A stretch of 23,671 bases of DNA from Xanthomonas hortorum (GCF_002940005.1 NZ_MDEF01000081.1), one strand, 5' to 3'. Positions 15,536 to 23,510 are shown, counted from the first letter of the stretch. Notes: generated by a model not told the origin, from the sequence alone. A program made the numbers and translations.

Positions 15536-16722
15536 GCCGCGTTGCTCCGGCGTGGCGATGTGGCCAGCCAGCGTTCGGCGGCGAACAGCAGCAGCGCCAG
15601 GCCGATCAGCCATGGCGCCAGCGGCCACGGTGCGGTGGTCAGGCGGATGGCCGCAGGGCCGCGCTGTGGTTGTTGGGTCTGTGCCAGCGCACGCTGTGGT
15701 GCGGGCGTCGATTGCAAGGCGTCATGCAGGCGGGTGGGGAAATCGGCGTCCAGCAGCGCGGGCAGTTGCTGCGGTTGCAGCGGCGCGGCCCAGCGCAACA
15801 AACGTCCGCGCCCGAACGCTATGGCATCGATCAGCGGCACGCCGTGCGCGTCTTGCAGCACTGCCTGCCGCGGGCCGGCGAGTGCGCGCGGGGCTGGCGT
15901 CTGGGTGTCGAGCAGCAGTTGCCCGCCGGCCGCGACCCAGGCAATGACCGGCGCAGGCGGTGTGCTGTGCGATAGCCAGACCACCACCGTGCCGGGTACC
16001 CAGCGCGCCGGCACTGCGGCGTCGGGGGCGCTGACTGGCAACGCGCCGGGCACTGCCCAGGCAGCGTGTACGGCGCGCAGATAGCGCAGCGCCGGGTCGG
16101 CGGGGGCGTCGGCGATCGCCTGCATCCGCAGCGGTGCGACAGCTGCGGCAGGGGCGAGCGGCGATTGGCCGGGCAGCACCTGCCATTGCACGTTGCGCGA
16201 CAGCTGCAGGCGCTGCGCATCCAGCGGCCCCCATTGGCTCGGCGCGATCACGCTGAGTGCGGTGTCCGGCGGCAGGCTGGCATCGAGCTCGCGCAGCAGG
16301 CTGCCGACCGCTTGCGTGGTGCCGGCGGTCGCGCGGTGTGTGTTGGTCGCATCGGCATCGATCGGCGGGAAGCCCGGCGCCAACCACACCCACTGCGCGT
16401 TCGCTGCGTGGCTGAGCGTGCGCGCCGCGGCCACATCCACGCCAGGACTCACCGCAATCCGCGGGCGCGCATCCTGATGGTCGCGCAATGCCGGGTCGGC
16501 CAGCAGCAGCGCCAATGCCGTGAGCAACAGCAAGCGCACCAGCAGCAGCGGCCATTCGTCGAAGCGCACACGCTGCCGTGGGCGCGGCAGCGCACGCAGC
16601 CAGCGCATCGCGGCGAAGGCGGTGGGCCGGTGTTCGCTGCGGCGTGCCAGGTGGATCAGTAGCGGCAGCAGCAGTGCGGCCAACGCGGCCAGGCCGGCGG
16701 GGAAGAGCAGGAGCAGGTTCAC
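15532..16722 (-). CDS. BatA-domain membrane protein
   Basis: 396 residues. 'LLLLFPAGLAALAALLLPLLIHLARRSEHRPTAFAAMRWL' (residues 2-42) is the BatA/aerotolerance-regulator N-terminal signature: one TM helix followed by a basic loop. A second TM helix follows at about 58-75 ('LLLVRLLLLTALALLLADPAL'), and a C-terminal TM helix at about 368-386. The large middle part is presumably periplasmic and lacks a recognisable VWA MIDAS motif, unlike true BatA/BatB. The start is GTG with GAGG 10 bp upstream; the other candidate, ATG, is absent nearby. The stop overlaps the DUF4175 start by four bases. Within MoxR clusters such proteins are thought to form membrane assemblies with DUF58 and MoxR; the cargo here is unknown. 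Confidence 0.83.
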   Translation of the reverse strand: MNLLLLFPAGLAALAALLLPLLIHLARRSEHRPTAFAAMRWLRALPRPRQRVRFDEWPLLLVRLLLLTALALLLADPALRDHQDARPRIAVSPGVDVAAARTLSHAANAQWVWLAPGFPPIDADATNTHRATAGTTQAVGSLLRELDASLPPDTALSVIAPSQWGPLDAQRLQLSRNVQWQVLPGQSPLAPAAAVAPLRMQAIADAPADPALRYLRAVHAAWAVPGALPVSAPDAAVPARWVPGTVVVWLSHSTPPAPVIAWVAAGGQLLLDTQTPAPRALAGPRQAVLQDAHGVPLIDAIAFGRGRLLRWAAPLQPQQLPALLDADFPTRLHDALQSTPAPQRALAQTQQPQRGPAAIRLTTAPWPLAPWLIGLALLLFAAERWLATSPRRSNAA

Positions 16723-16792
16723 GGCCGCGCCACCTCAGCGGCGTGCGCGACGAGTTGCAATGACGGTACCTCGCTGAGACGGGAGTATCGGC

Positions 16793-17689
16793 TCATCGCC
16801 GCGCACCCTGCCCAAACAAGTCGCGCAATGCCGCCTCGGGTGGTGCATCCAGATAATGCAGCGCATGCGCAATGCCGGCGGCCTGCCAGCGGGCCTGCCG
16901 CGCGCGCTGTGCATCGCCGAAGCGTTGCAGATACGCATCGCGCATCGCGGCGCCATCGCCGAGCAATTCTTCGCCGGTTTCCGGGTCGCGGAAGCGGTGC
17001 CCGCCGCTGAAAGTGAAATCGCGTTCGTCGCAGGTCAGCACTTGCAGCTGGATCACTTCGCGGCGTGCGGCGGCGAGTTTTTCCAGCGCGCCGACCAATT
17101 CTTCGTCGAAGCCATCGCCGATCGACAGCACCAGCGCATGTGCGGCGATGCGTTCCCACAGCGGGCGTAGCGCATCCATGCCGGGCCAGCGTCCACCGGC
17201 GCGCAGACGCTGCAAGGCCAGCCAGAGCCGGTCGCGTTGACGCGGCCCGCCGCCTGCCGGCACTGCCACCAGGCCATCGCCGTGCACGGCGAACAAACCG
17301 ACCTGATCGCCCTGGCGCAGCGCCACTTCGGCAGCGCAGGCGGCCAAGGTCGCCATCGCCTGCAAGCGCGTGTAGGCAGGGCGTGCCTGATCGGCCTGGC
17401 CCGCGGAGGCGGTGGCATCGAGCAACAGCCACAGCGTGAGCGGGCTTTCGCGCTCGGCTTCGCGCACGAAAAAACGGTCCGAGCGCGCGTAGAGTTTCCA
17501 GTCGATCTGGCGCAAGGCATCGCCGGGTTCGTAAGCGCGGTATTGCGAAAATTCCAGCCCGGCACCACGGTTGCGGCTGGCGTGCTGGCCGATGCCGTGC
17601 GCGCCCTGCGCGTGGCGCGCATGCAGCTGCAAACCGCGCAGGCGGCTGCGCAGCTCGGCAGGAATCAACGCCGGCAGGTCCACGCTCAC
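16793..17689 (-). CDS. DUF58 domain protein
   Basis: 298 residues from a GTG start chosen because it lies 13 bp after the MoxR stop with GAGG at normal spacing; a longer ATG-initiated frame would overlap MoxR. The DUF58 signature 'LEFSQYRAYEPGDALRQIDWKLYARSDRFFVREAERES' is complete (residues 45-82). It is followed by 'LTLWLLLDATASAGQ', where D91-x-T-x-S95 is a variant of the MIDAS D-x-S-x-S motif of VWA-like folds, and by 'HALVLSIGDGFDEELVGAL' as the later strand. No TM helices, unlike many DUF58 proteins, so it is cytoplasmic or peripheral. It is encoded directly after MoxR, the standard DUF58 partner, and presumably acts as an adaptor of the AAA+ ATPase. Family certain; role by analogy. Confidence 0.88.
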   Translation of the reverse strand: MSVDLPALIPAELRSRLRGLQLHARHAQGAHGIGQHASRNRGAGLEFSQYRAYEPGDALRQIDWKLYARSDRFFVREAERESPLTLWLLLDATASAGQADQARPAYTRLQAMATLAACAAEVALRQGDQVGLFAVHGDGLVAVPAGGGPRQRDRLWLALQRLRAGGRWPGMDALRPLWERIAAHALVLSIGDGFDEELVGALEKLAAARREVIQLQVLTCDERDFTFSGGHRFRDPETGEELLGDGAAMRDAYLQRFGDAQRARQARWQAAGIAHALHYLDAPPEAALRDLFGQGARR

Positions 17690-17702
17690 GCTGCTGCGTG
17701 CC

Positions 17703-18695
17703 TCACGCCGGGAACGGCACGGCGCGCAACAGCGCGGCGACCACATCGTCGGCGCTGCGTTGTTCGGCCTCGGCCGCAAACGACAGCAGCAGGCGGTGGC
17801 GCATCACTGGCGCTGCGAGCGCAATGACATCGTCGCGGGTGGCGGCAAAGCGGCCGTGCAGCAACGCGCGTGCCTTGGACGCGAGCACCAGCGATTGCCC
17901 GGCGCGCGGGCCGGCGCCCCATCGGATCCATTGACGCACCTCGTCGCTGGCCTGCGGGCCGGGCCGGCTGGCGCGCACCAGGCGATTGATCCAGGTCAGC
18001 AGATCCGCGCCCACGTGCACCTGCCGCACCTGTTGCTGCAGCGCCAGCACGCTGTCCGCGTCCATCACCACCGGTACCTGCGCAGTTGCGGTGCCGGTGG
18101 TCTGGGTGAGGATGTCGCGCTCTTCCTGCTCGCTGGGGTAGTCCACTCGCACATGCAGCAGGAAGCGGTCCAGCTGTGCTTCCGGCAGCGGATAGGTGCC
18201 GGCTTGTTCGATCGGGTTCTGCGTGGCCAGCACGAAGAACGGCGCCGGCAACGCATAGGTGGTGCCGGCGTAGCTGACGGTGCGTTCGCTCATCGCTTCC
18301 AGCAATGCGGCCTGGGTCTTGGGCGGGGTGCGATTGAGTTCGTCGGCCAGCAGCAGATTGGTGAAGATCGGCCCCTGCTGGAAACGGAACTGCCGATGCC
18401 CGGTGCCGTGATCTTCTTCCAGCAGCTCGGTGCCGAGAATGTCGCTTGGCATCAGATCGGGAGTGAACTGCACGCGGCGGAACTGCAGCTCCAGCGCTTG
18501 GCCGAGCGAGCGCACCAACAGCGTCTTGCCCAGGCCGGGCGCGCCCTCCAGCAGGCAGTGGCCGCCGGCCAGCAGGCCGATCAGCAGTTGCTCCACCACC
18601 GCGTCCTGGCCCACCACCGCCTGGGCCAGGGCGGCACGCAGCGCACCGAGTTGGGAGAGCTGGTTGGCGAGAATGTCGTCGTTGGGGGAAGTCAT
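17703..18695 (-). CDS. MoxR-family AAA+ ATPase
   Basis: 330 residues, no signal. Walker A 'GAPGLGKT' (51-58), Walker B 'LLLADELNRTPPKTQAALLEAMSERTV' (114-140), sensor 1 'LATQNPIEQAGTYPLPEAQLDRFLLHV' and a C-terminal lid with 'RGPGPQASDEVRQWIRWGAGPRAGQSL'-like sequence (WIRWGAGPRA is clear) define the MoxR/RavA group of AAA+ chaperones (AAA_3). These ATPases work with VWA or DUF58 proteins to mature or remodel protein complexes. Upstream is a 101-bp gap with a REP palindrome; the leader (CCGATAACGAGACTTTCCCC) has no strong ribosome binding site. DUF58 follows at 13 bp. Confidence 0.94.
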   Translation of the reverse strand: MTSPNDDILANQLSQLGALRAALAQAVVGQDAVVEQLLIGLLAGGHCLLEGAPGLGKTLLVRSLGQALELQFRRVQFTPDLMPSDILGTELLEEDHGTGHRQFRFQQGPIFTNLLLADELNRTPPKTQAALLEAMSERTVSYAGTTYALPAPFFVLATQNPIEQAGTYPLPEAQLDRFLLHVRVDYPSEQEERDILTQTTGTATAQVPVVMDADSVLALQQQVRQVHVGADLLTWINRLVRASRPGPQASDEVRQWIRWGAGPRAGQSLVLASKARALLHGRFAATRDDVIALAAPVMRHRLLLSFAAEAEQRSADDVVAALLRAVPFPA

Positions 18696-18724
18696 GGGGA
18701 AAGTCTCGTTATCGGGTTGCTGGC

Positions 18725-18789
18725 GTAGGAGCGCGCTTGCGCGCGAGGCCTCGCCGGGAAATCTTCATCGCGCGCCAGCGCGCTCCTAC
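18725..18789. repeat. REP-type palindrome inside the operon
   Basis: GTAGGAGCGCGC (18725-18736) and GCGCGCTCCTAC (18778-18789) are exact inverse complements, with further pairing TTGCGCGCGA/TCGCGCGCCA inward around a loop of about 19 bases. The GTAGGAGCG start is typical of REP sequences of Xanthomonas, Stenotrophomonas and Pseudomonas. It lies between the DUF4159 stop and the MoxR start and may stabilise or partly terminate the message. Confidence 0.85.
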
Positions 18790-18796
18790 ACGGCGG

Positions 18797-19618
18797 TCAA
18801 TTGGTCAGCGCATACATCACGATGTTGACGCCGAACCTGGTGTTGTCTTCGGCCAGAAAGCGCTTGTTGCGCCAGTCGTAATCCCATTCGCAGCCGTAGT
18901 CCTTGTTGCTGTACAACACGCCGAGCCGGCCATCGATGCTGACGCCCTTGAGATAATCGTGCACCAGATCGTCGCCCCAACCGTTGAGCTCGAAGCTGGT
19001 GGCGGGCGGGCCATCGGGGAACTTGAAGAACGCGTTGTAGAGACGGTGCGTCTTGGGCAACTTCTGCAGCGCGGTCTTGCCGAAGATCGATGCCATCTGC
19101 GCCTCGAACGAGGTGGCGAACAGGCCATCGATATCGTGATTGCAATCGTCCACGAACACGAAACCGCCATTGCGCACATAGCGCTCGAAGTTGCGCCGCT
19201 CGGCCGGATTGAACTCCACCAGCTTGTGCCCGGCCAGATAGCAGAACGGCGCCTGCAACATGCGCGGATCGGCCAGATCCAGCACGTGCTCCTGCGGGTC
19301 CACACGCAGCTGGGTGTAGTCGATCAGCGAGGTGATGAGGTTGGACGGCATGCGCGCATCCACATCCCAATCGCCGGAGTCGTAACGCAGCCGGGTAAAC
19401 CAGAAATCGTAGTTGCCGGCCGCGCGTGCACGCAGCGGTAGCGCCAGCGTGGCGGCGCTACCGAGCAGCAGGCTGAGGAAGTGGCGCCGCGAAGTGGGAG
19501 CCGGTAGACCGGGAACGGGAGCCGCAAGCGCAAGCGCCTGCAAGGTATCAGTCTGCAAAGAGCGGCTTCTGCTCTCCGATTCCCCACTCCCGAATCCCGG
19601 CTCCGACTCACACCGCAT
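18797..19618 (-). CDS. DUF4159 protein with twin-arginine signal
   Basis: Up to 273 residues. 'SRRHFLSLLLGSAATLALPLRARA' (residues 43-66 from the ATG) is a Tat signal: twin Arg, F-L, hydrophobic core and an ARA-A cleavage site. The mature part, 'NYDFWFTRLRYDSGDWDVDARMPSNLITSLIDYTQL' through 'RNGGFVFVDDCNHDIDGLF', is the DUF4159 domain, related to class I amidotransferase-like folds and often found beside MoxR/DUF58/BatA genes, sometimes fused to BatA. The ATG at 19618 overlaps the TldE-like stop, but the first ~22 residues (SEPGFGSGESESRSRS) are translated from a GGGATTCGGG-type repeat. The true start may be the TTG at residue 21, just after it; the start is therefore uncertain. Predicted location: periplasm or outer face of the inner membrane. 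Confidence 0.82.
   Translation of the reverse strand: MRCESEPGFGSGESESRSRSLQTDTLQALALAAPVPGLPAPTSRRHFLSLLLGSAATLALPLRARAAGNYDFWFTRLRYDSGDWDVDARMPSNLITSLIDYTQLRVDPQEHVLDLADPRMLQAPFCYLAGHKLVEFNPAERRNFERYVRNGGFVFVDDCNHDIDGLFATSFEAQMASIFGKTALQKLPKTHRLYNAFFKFPDGPPATSFELNGWGDDLVHDYLKGVSIDGRLGVLYSNKDYGCEWDYDWRNKRFLAEDNTRFGVNIVMYALTN
19561..19606. repeat. GGGAATCGGG-type intergenic repeat remnant
   Basis: On the minus strand the sequence reads as variants of GGGATTCGGGAGTGGGGAATCGG followed by the hairpin AGAGC/GCTCT. Similar strings occur as dispersed intergenic repeats in Xanthomonas. Here one sits between the TldE-like stop and the Tat signal of the DUF4159 gene and appears to be translated if the ATG at 19618 is used. 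Confidence 0.5.
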
Positions 19619-20942
19619 CCGACAACGAGGTAAACGTGAAATCGCGCAGACGCATCGGCGGAATCATCATCACGAAGCTGGACTCGTCGCCGGCCACCCG
19701 CACCGGCTTGCCCAGCTCGTCGATGTTGTTGAGCATGATCACCGGCGATTCGTTGAAGCGGAAATTCTTCACCGGGTACTTGATCTGCCCGTTCTCGATG
19801 TAGAAGGTGCCGTCGCGGGTCAGGCCGGTGAGCAGCACGGTCTGCGGGTCGACCATGCGGATGTACCAGGTGCGCGTGACCAGGATGCCCTTCTCGGTGC
19901 CGCGCACCAGCTCGGCGATGTTCTTGTCGCCGCCGGCCATCAGCAGGTTGCCCGGCTCGCCGATCGCGCGCTTGCCGTTCTTCTGCGCCCAGTAGCGCGA
20001 ATACTGCAGGTTGGCGATCTTGCCGTTTTCCACGATCGGCATCTTCTCGCGCGGCAGGCCCTCTTCGTCCCACGGCAGTACCGCTGCACGCGCATCCCAC
20101 GGGTCGGCGGTGATGTTCACGCGCGGGTCGTAGACCTGTTCGCCGAGCTTGTTGCCGCCGCCCTTCTTGGACAGGAAGCTGCGGCCTTCATCGGCGCGGC
20201 GCGCGTCGAAGAAATTCATCATGAAAGAGATCAACCCCGCAGCGGCGGCCGGCTCCAGAATCACCGTGTACTTCCCCGGTTCCAGCGCCTTGGCTTCGGC
20301 CGAGTCGCTGGCCTTGCGCATGGCGATGCGAATGTCCTGCTCGGCCTTGAAGTCGGCCGCTTCCTTCAGATTGCGCCCCACCCAGCCCGAGCCGCGGCCG
20401 TCTTCGGTACGCACGGTGCAGGTGTAGTCGAAACGTGCGCCACGTTGATAGCCGAAATTGCCCTTGCTGTTGGCGAATGCGGTGAAGCTCTGGCCATCCT
20501 CAAGAAAGCCGGCAGCGATCAGCCCTTTGCCTTTGCACGGCGCGATCGAATCGGCGGCGACCTGTGCGCGAAACGCCGGGTCGATGGCGGCGGTGGAGTC
20601 GCTGAAGGTCGGGCTGGGCTTGTAGGTCTGCTTGTCCACCGCCGGCATGAACTCCGGATTTTCCGGCGCCAGCCGGGCCAGATCTTCGGCACGCCGCACC
20701 ACGCGCTCCAGAGCGGCGTCATCGAACTCGTTGATGGTGGCGATGCCCACGCGCTTGCCGAACGCCACCTGCACCTGCAGGTCGGTGTTGTCGACGATGC
20801 CGCTGGTGGACACGTTGTTGAGCGCAAAACGGATATTGCCGTCGATCGCGCCGGTGAGCGTGGCGGTGCACTCATCTGCCTTGGACAGTTTGATGACCTT
20901 GTCCAGAATGGTCTTGGCCTGCGCTTCGGTAAGGATGCTCAT
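19608..20942 (-). CDS. TldE/PmbA-like protein
   Basis: 444 residues, no signal peptide. It has the two-domain TldD/PmbA architecture: N-terminal 'IRFALNNVSTSGIVDNTDLQVQVAFGKRVG' and C-terminal 'LEPGKYTVILEPAAAAGLISFMMNFFDARRADEGRSFLSKK', 'DGTFYIENGQIKYPVKNFRFNESP'. The HExxxH metal site of TldD is absent, as expected for the non-catalytic TldE/PmbA partner that completes the heterodimeric protease. The start at 20942 has AGGAG (GATCAGGAGAAACCC) at normal spacing and lies 15 bp after the TldD-like stop, so the two are cotranscribed. In other bacteria the pair trims unfolded peptides, including microcin and other RiPP precursors and antitoxins. The partner TldD-like protein here carries a Tat signal, so this protein may be exported with it by hitchhiking (inference). 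Confidence 0.88.
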   Translation of the reverse strand: MSILTEAQAKTILDKVIKLSKADECTATLTGAIDGNIRFALNNVSTSGIVDNTDLQVQVAFGKRVGIATINEFDDAALERVVRRAEDLARLAPENPEFMPAVDKQTYKPSPTFSDSTAAIDPAFRAQVAADSIAPCKGKGLIAAGFLEDGQSFTAFANSKGNFGYQRGARFDYTCTVRTEDGRGSGWVGRNLKEAADFKAEQDIRIAMRKASDSAEAKALEPGKYTVILEPAAAAGLISFMMNFFDARRADEGRSFLSKKGGGNKLGEQVYDPRVNITADPWDARAAVLPWDEEGLPREKMPIVENGKIANLQYSRYWAQKNGKRAIGEPGNLLMAGGDKNIAELVRGTEKGILVTRTWYIRMVDPQTVLLTGLTRDGTFYIENGQIKYPVKNFRFNESPVIMLNNIDELGKPVRVAGDESSFVMMIPPMRLRDFTFTSLSDAV

Positions 20943-20957
20943 ATGGGTTTCTCCTGA

Positions 20958-22592
20958 TCAGCCGAGCGAGCGGGCGGTGTTGATGACGTTGATGCCGTCG
21001 AAACGGGCGGTGGACGAGCCGTGCGAGACCGCCGAGGACTGGCTGGGCTGGCCCTTGCCGTCGAAGAACGAGCCGCCCATGCGGTAATCGCGTTGATCGG
21101 CCACTGCGCTGCAGGCGTTCCAGAATTCCGGGGTGCGGATCTGGTAGGCCACATCCTCGAGCATGCGGGTGATCGCGCCGTTCTTGATTTCGTAAAAGAG
21201 CTGGCCGCCGAACTGCGCGTTGTAGCGCTGCTGGTCGATGGAAAACGAGCCGTCGCCGATGATGTAGATGCCGTTTTCCACGTTCTTGATCAAATCGCTC
21301 ACGCTCAACGGCGTCTTGCCGGCCGCCAGCGAGACATTGGCCATCCGCTGGAACTGCACGCTCGACCACGAGTCGGCGTAGCAGCAGCCATCGGAGGCGG
21401 TCTTGCCGAGGATATGCGCCTGATCGCGAATGGCCTGATAGTCCACCAGCTTGCCGTCGCGGATCAGATCCCACTGCTTGGTCTTGACGCCCTCATCGTC
21501 GTAGCCCACCGCGCCCAGGCTGCCAGGCTGGATCTTGTCGGCCAGGATATGCACCTTGTCGCTGCCGTACTGGAAGCCGGCCTTGAGCTTGTCGAGCGTG
21601 GCGAAGCTGGTGCCGGCGAAATTGGCCTCGTAGCCGAGCACGCGATCGAGCTCCAGCGGGTGGCCAACCGATTCGTGGATGGTGAGCCAGGTGTGCGAGG
21701 GGTCCAGCACCAGGTCGTACTTGCCCGGTTTCACCGACGGCGCCTTGAGCTTTTCCTGCGCCTGCTTGGCAGCCGCAATGGCGTCTTCCTTCATGTCGTA
21801 GGACAGGCCGTAATTGACCACGCCGTTGGGCGAGACGAACTTGCCCGAGGCCGCGCCATCCAGATATTCGTAACCCAGGCCCATCGGTGCGGAGAGTCCG
21901 TCGCGGGTGCGGAACTTGCCGCTGGCCTTGTCGATGGCAGTCACGCTCATCGGTGCCCAGATGCGGTGCACGTCCTGATCGATGTAGGAACCATCAGTGC
22001 TGGCGAAGTACTTCTGCTCGTTGACCACGAACAGCATCGAGTTGACGAAGTTGGCGCCGGCCGCGGTGGCGGCGGCATTGACGCCGAGCAGCAGGTCGAC
22101 CTTGTCCTTGATCGGCACTTCCATCGCGTTCTTCTTGATTGGCGTCTTCCAGCTCACCTCGCCCACGCCGGGCGTTGGCGCCAGTTGCACGGGTGTGCCC
22201 TGCACCTTGGCATTGGCCTTGGCGATCGCGGCGGCCTGCGATGCGGCCTTGGCCACGCCCTGTTCGGTGAGATCGTTGGTGGCGGCAAAGCCCCAGGCGC
22301 CAGCTACGAGCACGCGGATGCCCGCACCGATGGATTCGGTGTTGACCACGTTCTGCACCTTGTCCTCGCGGGTGATGACGAACTGGCGCAGATAGCGGCC
22401 GATGCGCACATCGCAATAGCTCGCGCCGGCCTGACGGGCGGCGTTGAGGCCGGCATCGGCCAAGCGCTTCTTGCGGCCGACATCCAGTTGCGTCAACAAC
22501 TGCTCGGCGGCAATGGCCTTGCCGAAGTAGGCGGGCACGATCAGTCCACCCATGGTCAGCCCGGTCAGGGCCAGGAAATCACGTCGTTGCAC
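20958..22592 (-). CDS. TldD-like metalloprotease with twin-arginine signal
   Basis: 544 residues from a GTG start that has GGGGAG 6 bp upstream; the upstream ATG-initiated frame has no protein-like content. The N-terminus VQRRDFLALTGLTMGGLIVPAYFGKAIA-A is a Tat-type signal (RRDFL, hydrophobic core, AIA-A cleavage). The catalytic motif HExxxH is His306-Glu307-Ser-Val-Gly-His311 in 'TIHESVGHPLELDR', and 'DGCCYADSWSS' downstream offers the Cys expected near the metal site. Other family landmarks are 'YCDVRIGRY' and 'GAGIRVLVAGAWGFAATNDL'. It is the active subunit of a TldD/TldE-type protease; the classical E. coli enzyme is cytosolic, so export is unusual. First gene of the long leftward train, with a candidate promoter about 80-110 bp upstream. 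Substrate unknown; no precursor peptide gene was found nearby. Confidence 0.9.
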   Translation of the reverse strand: MQRRDFLALTGLTMGGLIVPAYFGKAIAAEQLLTQLDVGRKKRLADAGLNAARQAGASYCDVRIGRYLRQFVITREDKVQNVVNTESIGAGIRVLVAGAWGFAATNDLTEQGVAKAASQAAAIAKANAKVQGTPVQLAPTPGVGEVSWKTPIKKNAMEVPIKDKVDLLLGVNAAATAAGANFVNSMLFVVNEQKYFASTDGSYIDQDVHRIWAPMSVTAIDKASGKFRTRDGLSAPMGLGYEYLDGAASGKFVSPNGVVNYGLSYDMKEDAIAAAKQAQEKLKAPSVKPGKYDLVLDPSHTWLTIHESVGHPLELDRVLGYEANFAGTSFATLDKLKAGFQYGSDKVHILADKIQPGSLGAVGYDDEGVKTKQWDLIRDGKLVDYQAIRDQAHILGKTASDGCCYADSWSSVQFQRMANVSLAAGKTPLSVSDLIKNVENGIYIIGDGSFSIDQQRYNAQFGGQLFYEIKNGAITRMLEDVAYQIRTPEFWNACSAVADQRDYRMGGSFFDGKGQPSQSSAVSHGSSTARFDGINVINTARSLG

Positions 22593-22669
22593 GGGCAACT
22601 CCCCAATAGTCCCGCGCGGCGCGCAGGTAGTCTGGTGACGCACAGATGGGTATCTGCACGGTATCGCCG

Positions 22670-22699
22670 ATTCTTGCCGGGCAATGAACGCTGCGTCAA
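22670..22699 (-). promoter_or_regulatory. Candidate sigma-70 promoter of tldD-like gene
   Basis: On the minus strand TTGACG (22694-22699) and AAGAAT (22670-22675) are separated by 18 bp: a good -35 and a fair -10 box. Transcription would start near 22663, giving a leader of about 70 bases that contains the small hairpin CAGAT/ATCTG. Confidence 0.4.
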
Positions 22700-22915
22700 A
22701 TGACTTTCGGCATGGGTGTGGGTAAATGCTGTGCCCGCATAGAGTGAGTGGCACAACATGCATGCAGGTGTGGCGAGCGCGGCCGACAGCGTGCGATGGA
22801 TGCATTTGCGGGGGAGCACGTAGCGGATGCCATGCATGCTTGCCTTATCGACGATTATGCGATGCGCTATCAGCACACATCACGCCATTATGCGCAGTAT
22901 TTGCTTCACAGGTTC

Positions 22916-23069
22916 AGAGCGGCTGACAAACTAAGGAGATGATCTGCGCGCTGGCTGCAGGGCCCTTCCCCGCCCACCATCGCGGGACACGCCGCAAGTA
23001 CGTCCGTGTAGGCTCTTACGCGGCATCCATGCCGCGTAAGGTCCCGCGACGGTAGGCGGGCAAGGACCA
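22916..23069 (-). repeat. Type I palindromic element, copy 3 (inverted)
   Basis: Begins with AGAGCGGCTGA, the complement of the right boundary of copies 1 and 2, and runs through CTGCAGGGCCCTT, the CGCCCACCATCGCGGGAC arm, the TACGTCC.GTGTA hairpin (with G in place of A), the TTACGCGGCAT/ATGCCGCGTAA hairpin and the closing arm to CAAGGACCA. It stops abruptly at the N (23070), lacking the outer ~20 bp present in copy 4. Confidence 0.88.
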
Positions 23070-23070
23070 N

Positions 23071-23135
23071 CCGATCAGCTTCGCAACGCAAGGCGATCAA
23101 CCTGCAGGCTTTAAAAAGCTACCGACTCACTCTCT
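23071..23135 (+). repeat. Linker repeat, copy 1
   Basis: Starts CCGATCAGCTTCGCAACGCA and ends GACTCACTCTCT. It recurs at 23557-23623 with small changes, each time between an inverted type I and a forward type II element, so the whole type I-linker-type II block is duplicated. Confidence 0.75.
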
Positions 23136-23245
23136 GGTGCGGTGTCCTCGCCGCTTGCGGGACCGTGTGGCGGCATGGATGCCGCCACCGAGCCTACATG
23201 GACGTACTTGCGGCGTGTCCCGCGAGCGGCGAGGGCACCGCGCGC
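23136..23245 (+). repeat. Type II palindromic element, copy 2
   Basis: Arms GCGGTGTCCTCGCCGC and GCGGCGAGGGCACCGC, extended inward by GCGGGAC/GTCCCGC, form a stem of about 25 pairs with two wobbles. Inside are GTGGCGGCAT/ATGCCGCCAC and TACATGGACGTA. Confidence 0.88.
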
Positions 23246-23374
23246 TCGACTGACCATGCTTTTGACCTACAGCGTTTGAATGCATCTAAACAACATAAGT
23301 CGATATCTTTGTTGCGGTGAGCTGATTGAACGATGTAGACGCTTCCGCGGCAGAGCGATAGGGCTGCAACTTCG

Positions 23375-23510
23375 CTGCAGGGCCCTTGCCCGCCCACCGT
23401 CGCGGGACACGCCGCAAGTACGTCCATGTAGGCTCTTACGCGGCATCCATGCCGCGTAAGGTCCCGCGACGGTAGGCGGGCAAGGACCAGTGGAAGATGG
23501 TCGGTGTGCA
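23375..23510 (-). repeat. Type I palindromic element, copy 4 (inverted)
   Basis: Runs from CTGCAGGGCCCTTGCC to GATGGTCGGTGTGC, the complement of the left boundary of copies 1 and 2. Both arms, the TTACGCGGCAT/ATGCCGCGTAA hairpin and the TACGTCCATGTA palindrome are intact. Confidence 0.9.

Noticed and set aside
19413..20957. 514-codon plus-strand open frame opposite the TldE-like gene
   Set aside because: Antisense shadow of a well-supported gene with no domain of its own.
20958..22592. RiPP or microcin precursor gene near tldD/tldE
   Set aside because: No short open frame with a ribosome binding site and leader/core-like sequence was found within the flanking spacers.
21021..22703. 560-codon plus-strand open frame opposite the TldD-like gene
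   Set aside because: Complementary shadow of a conserved gene; translation has no family features.
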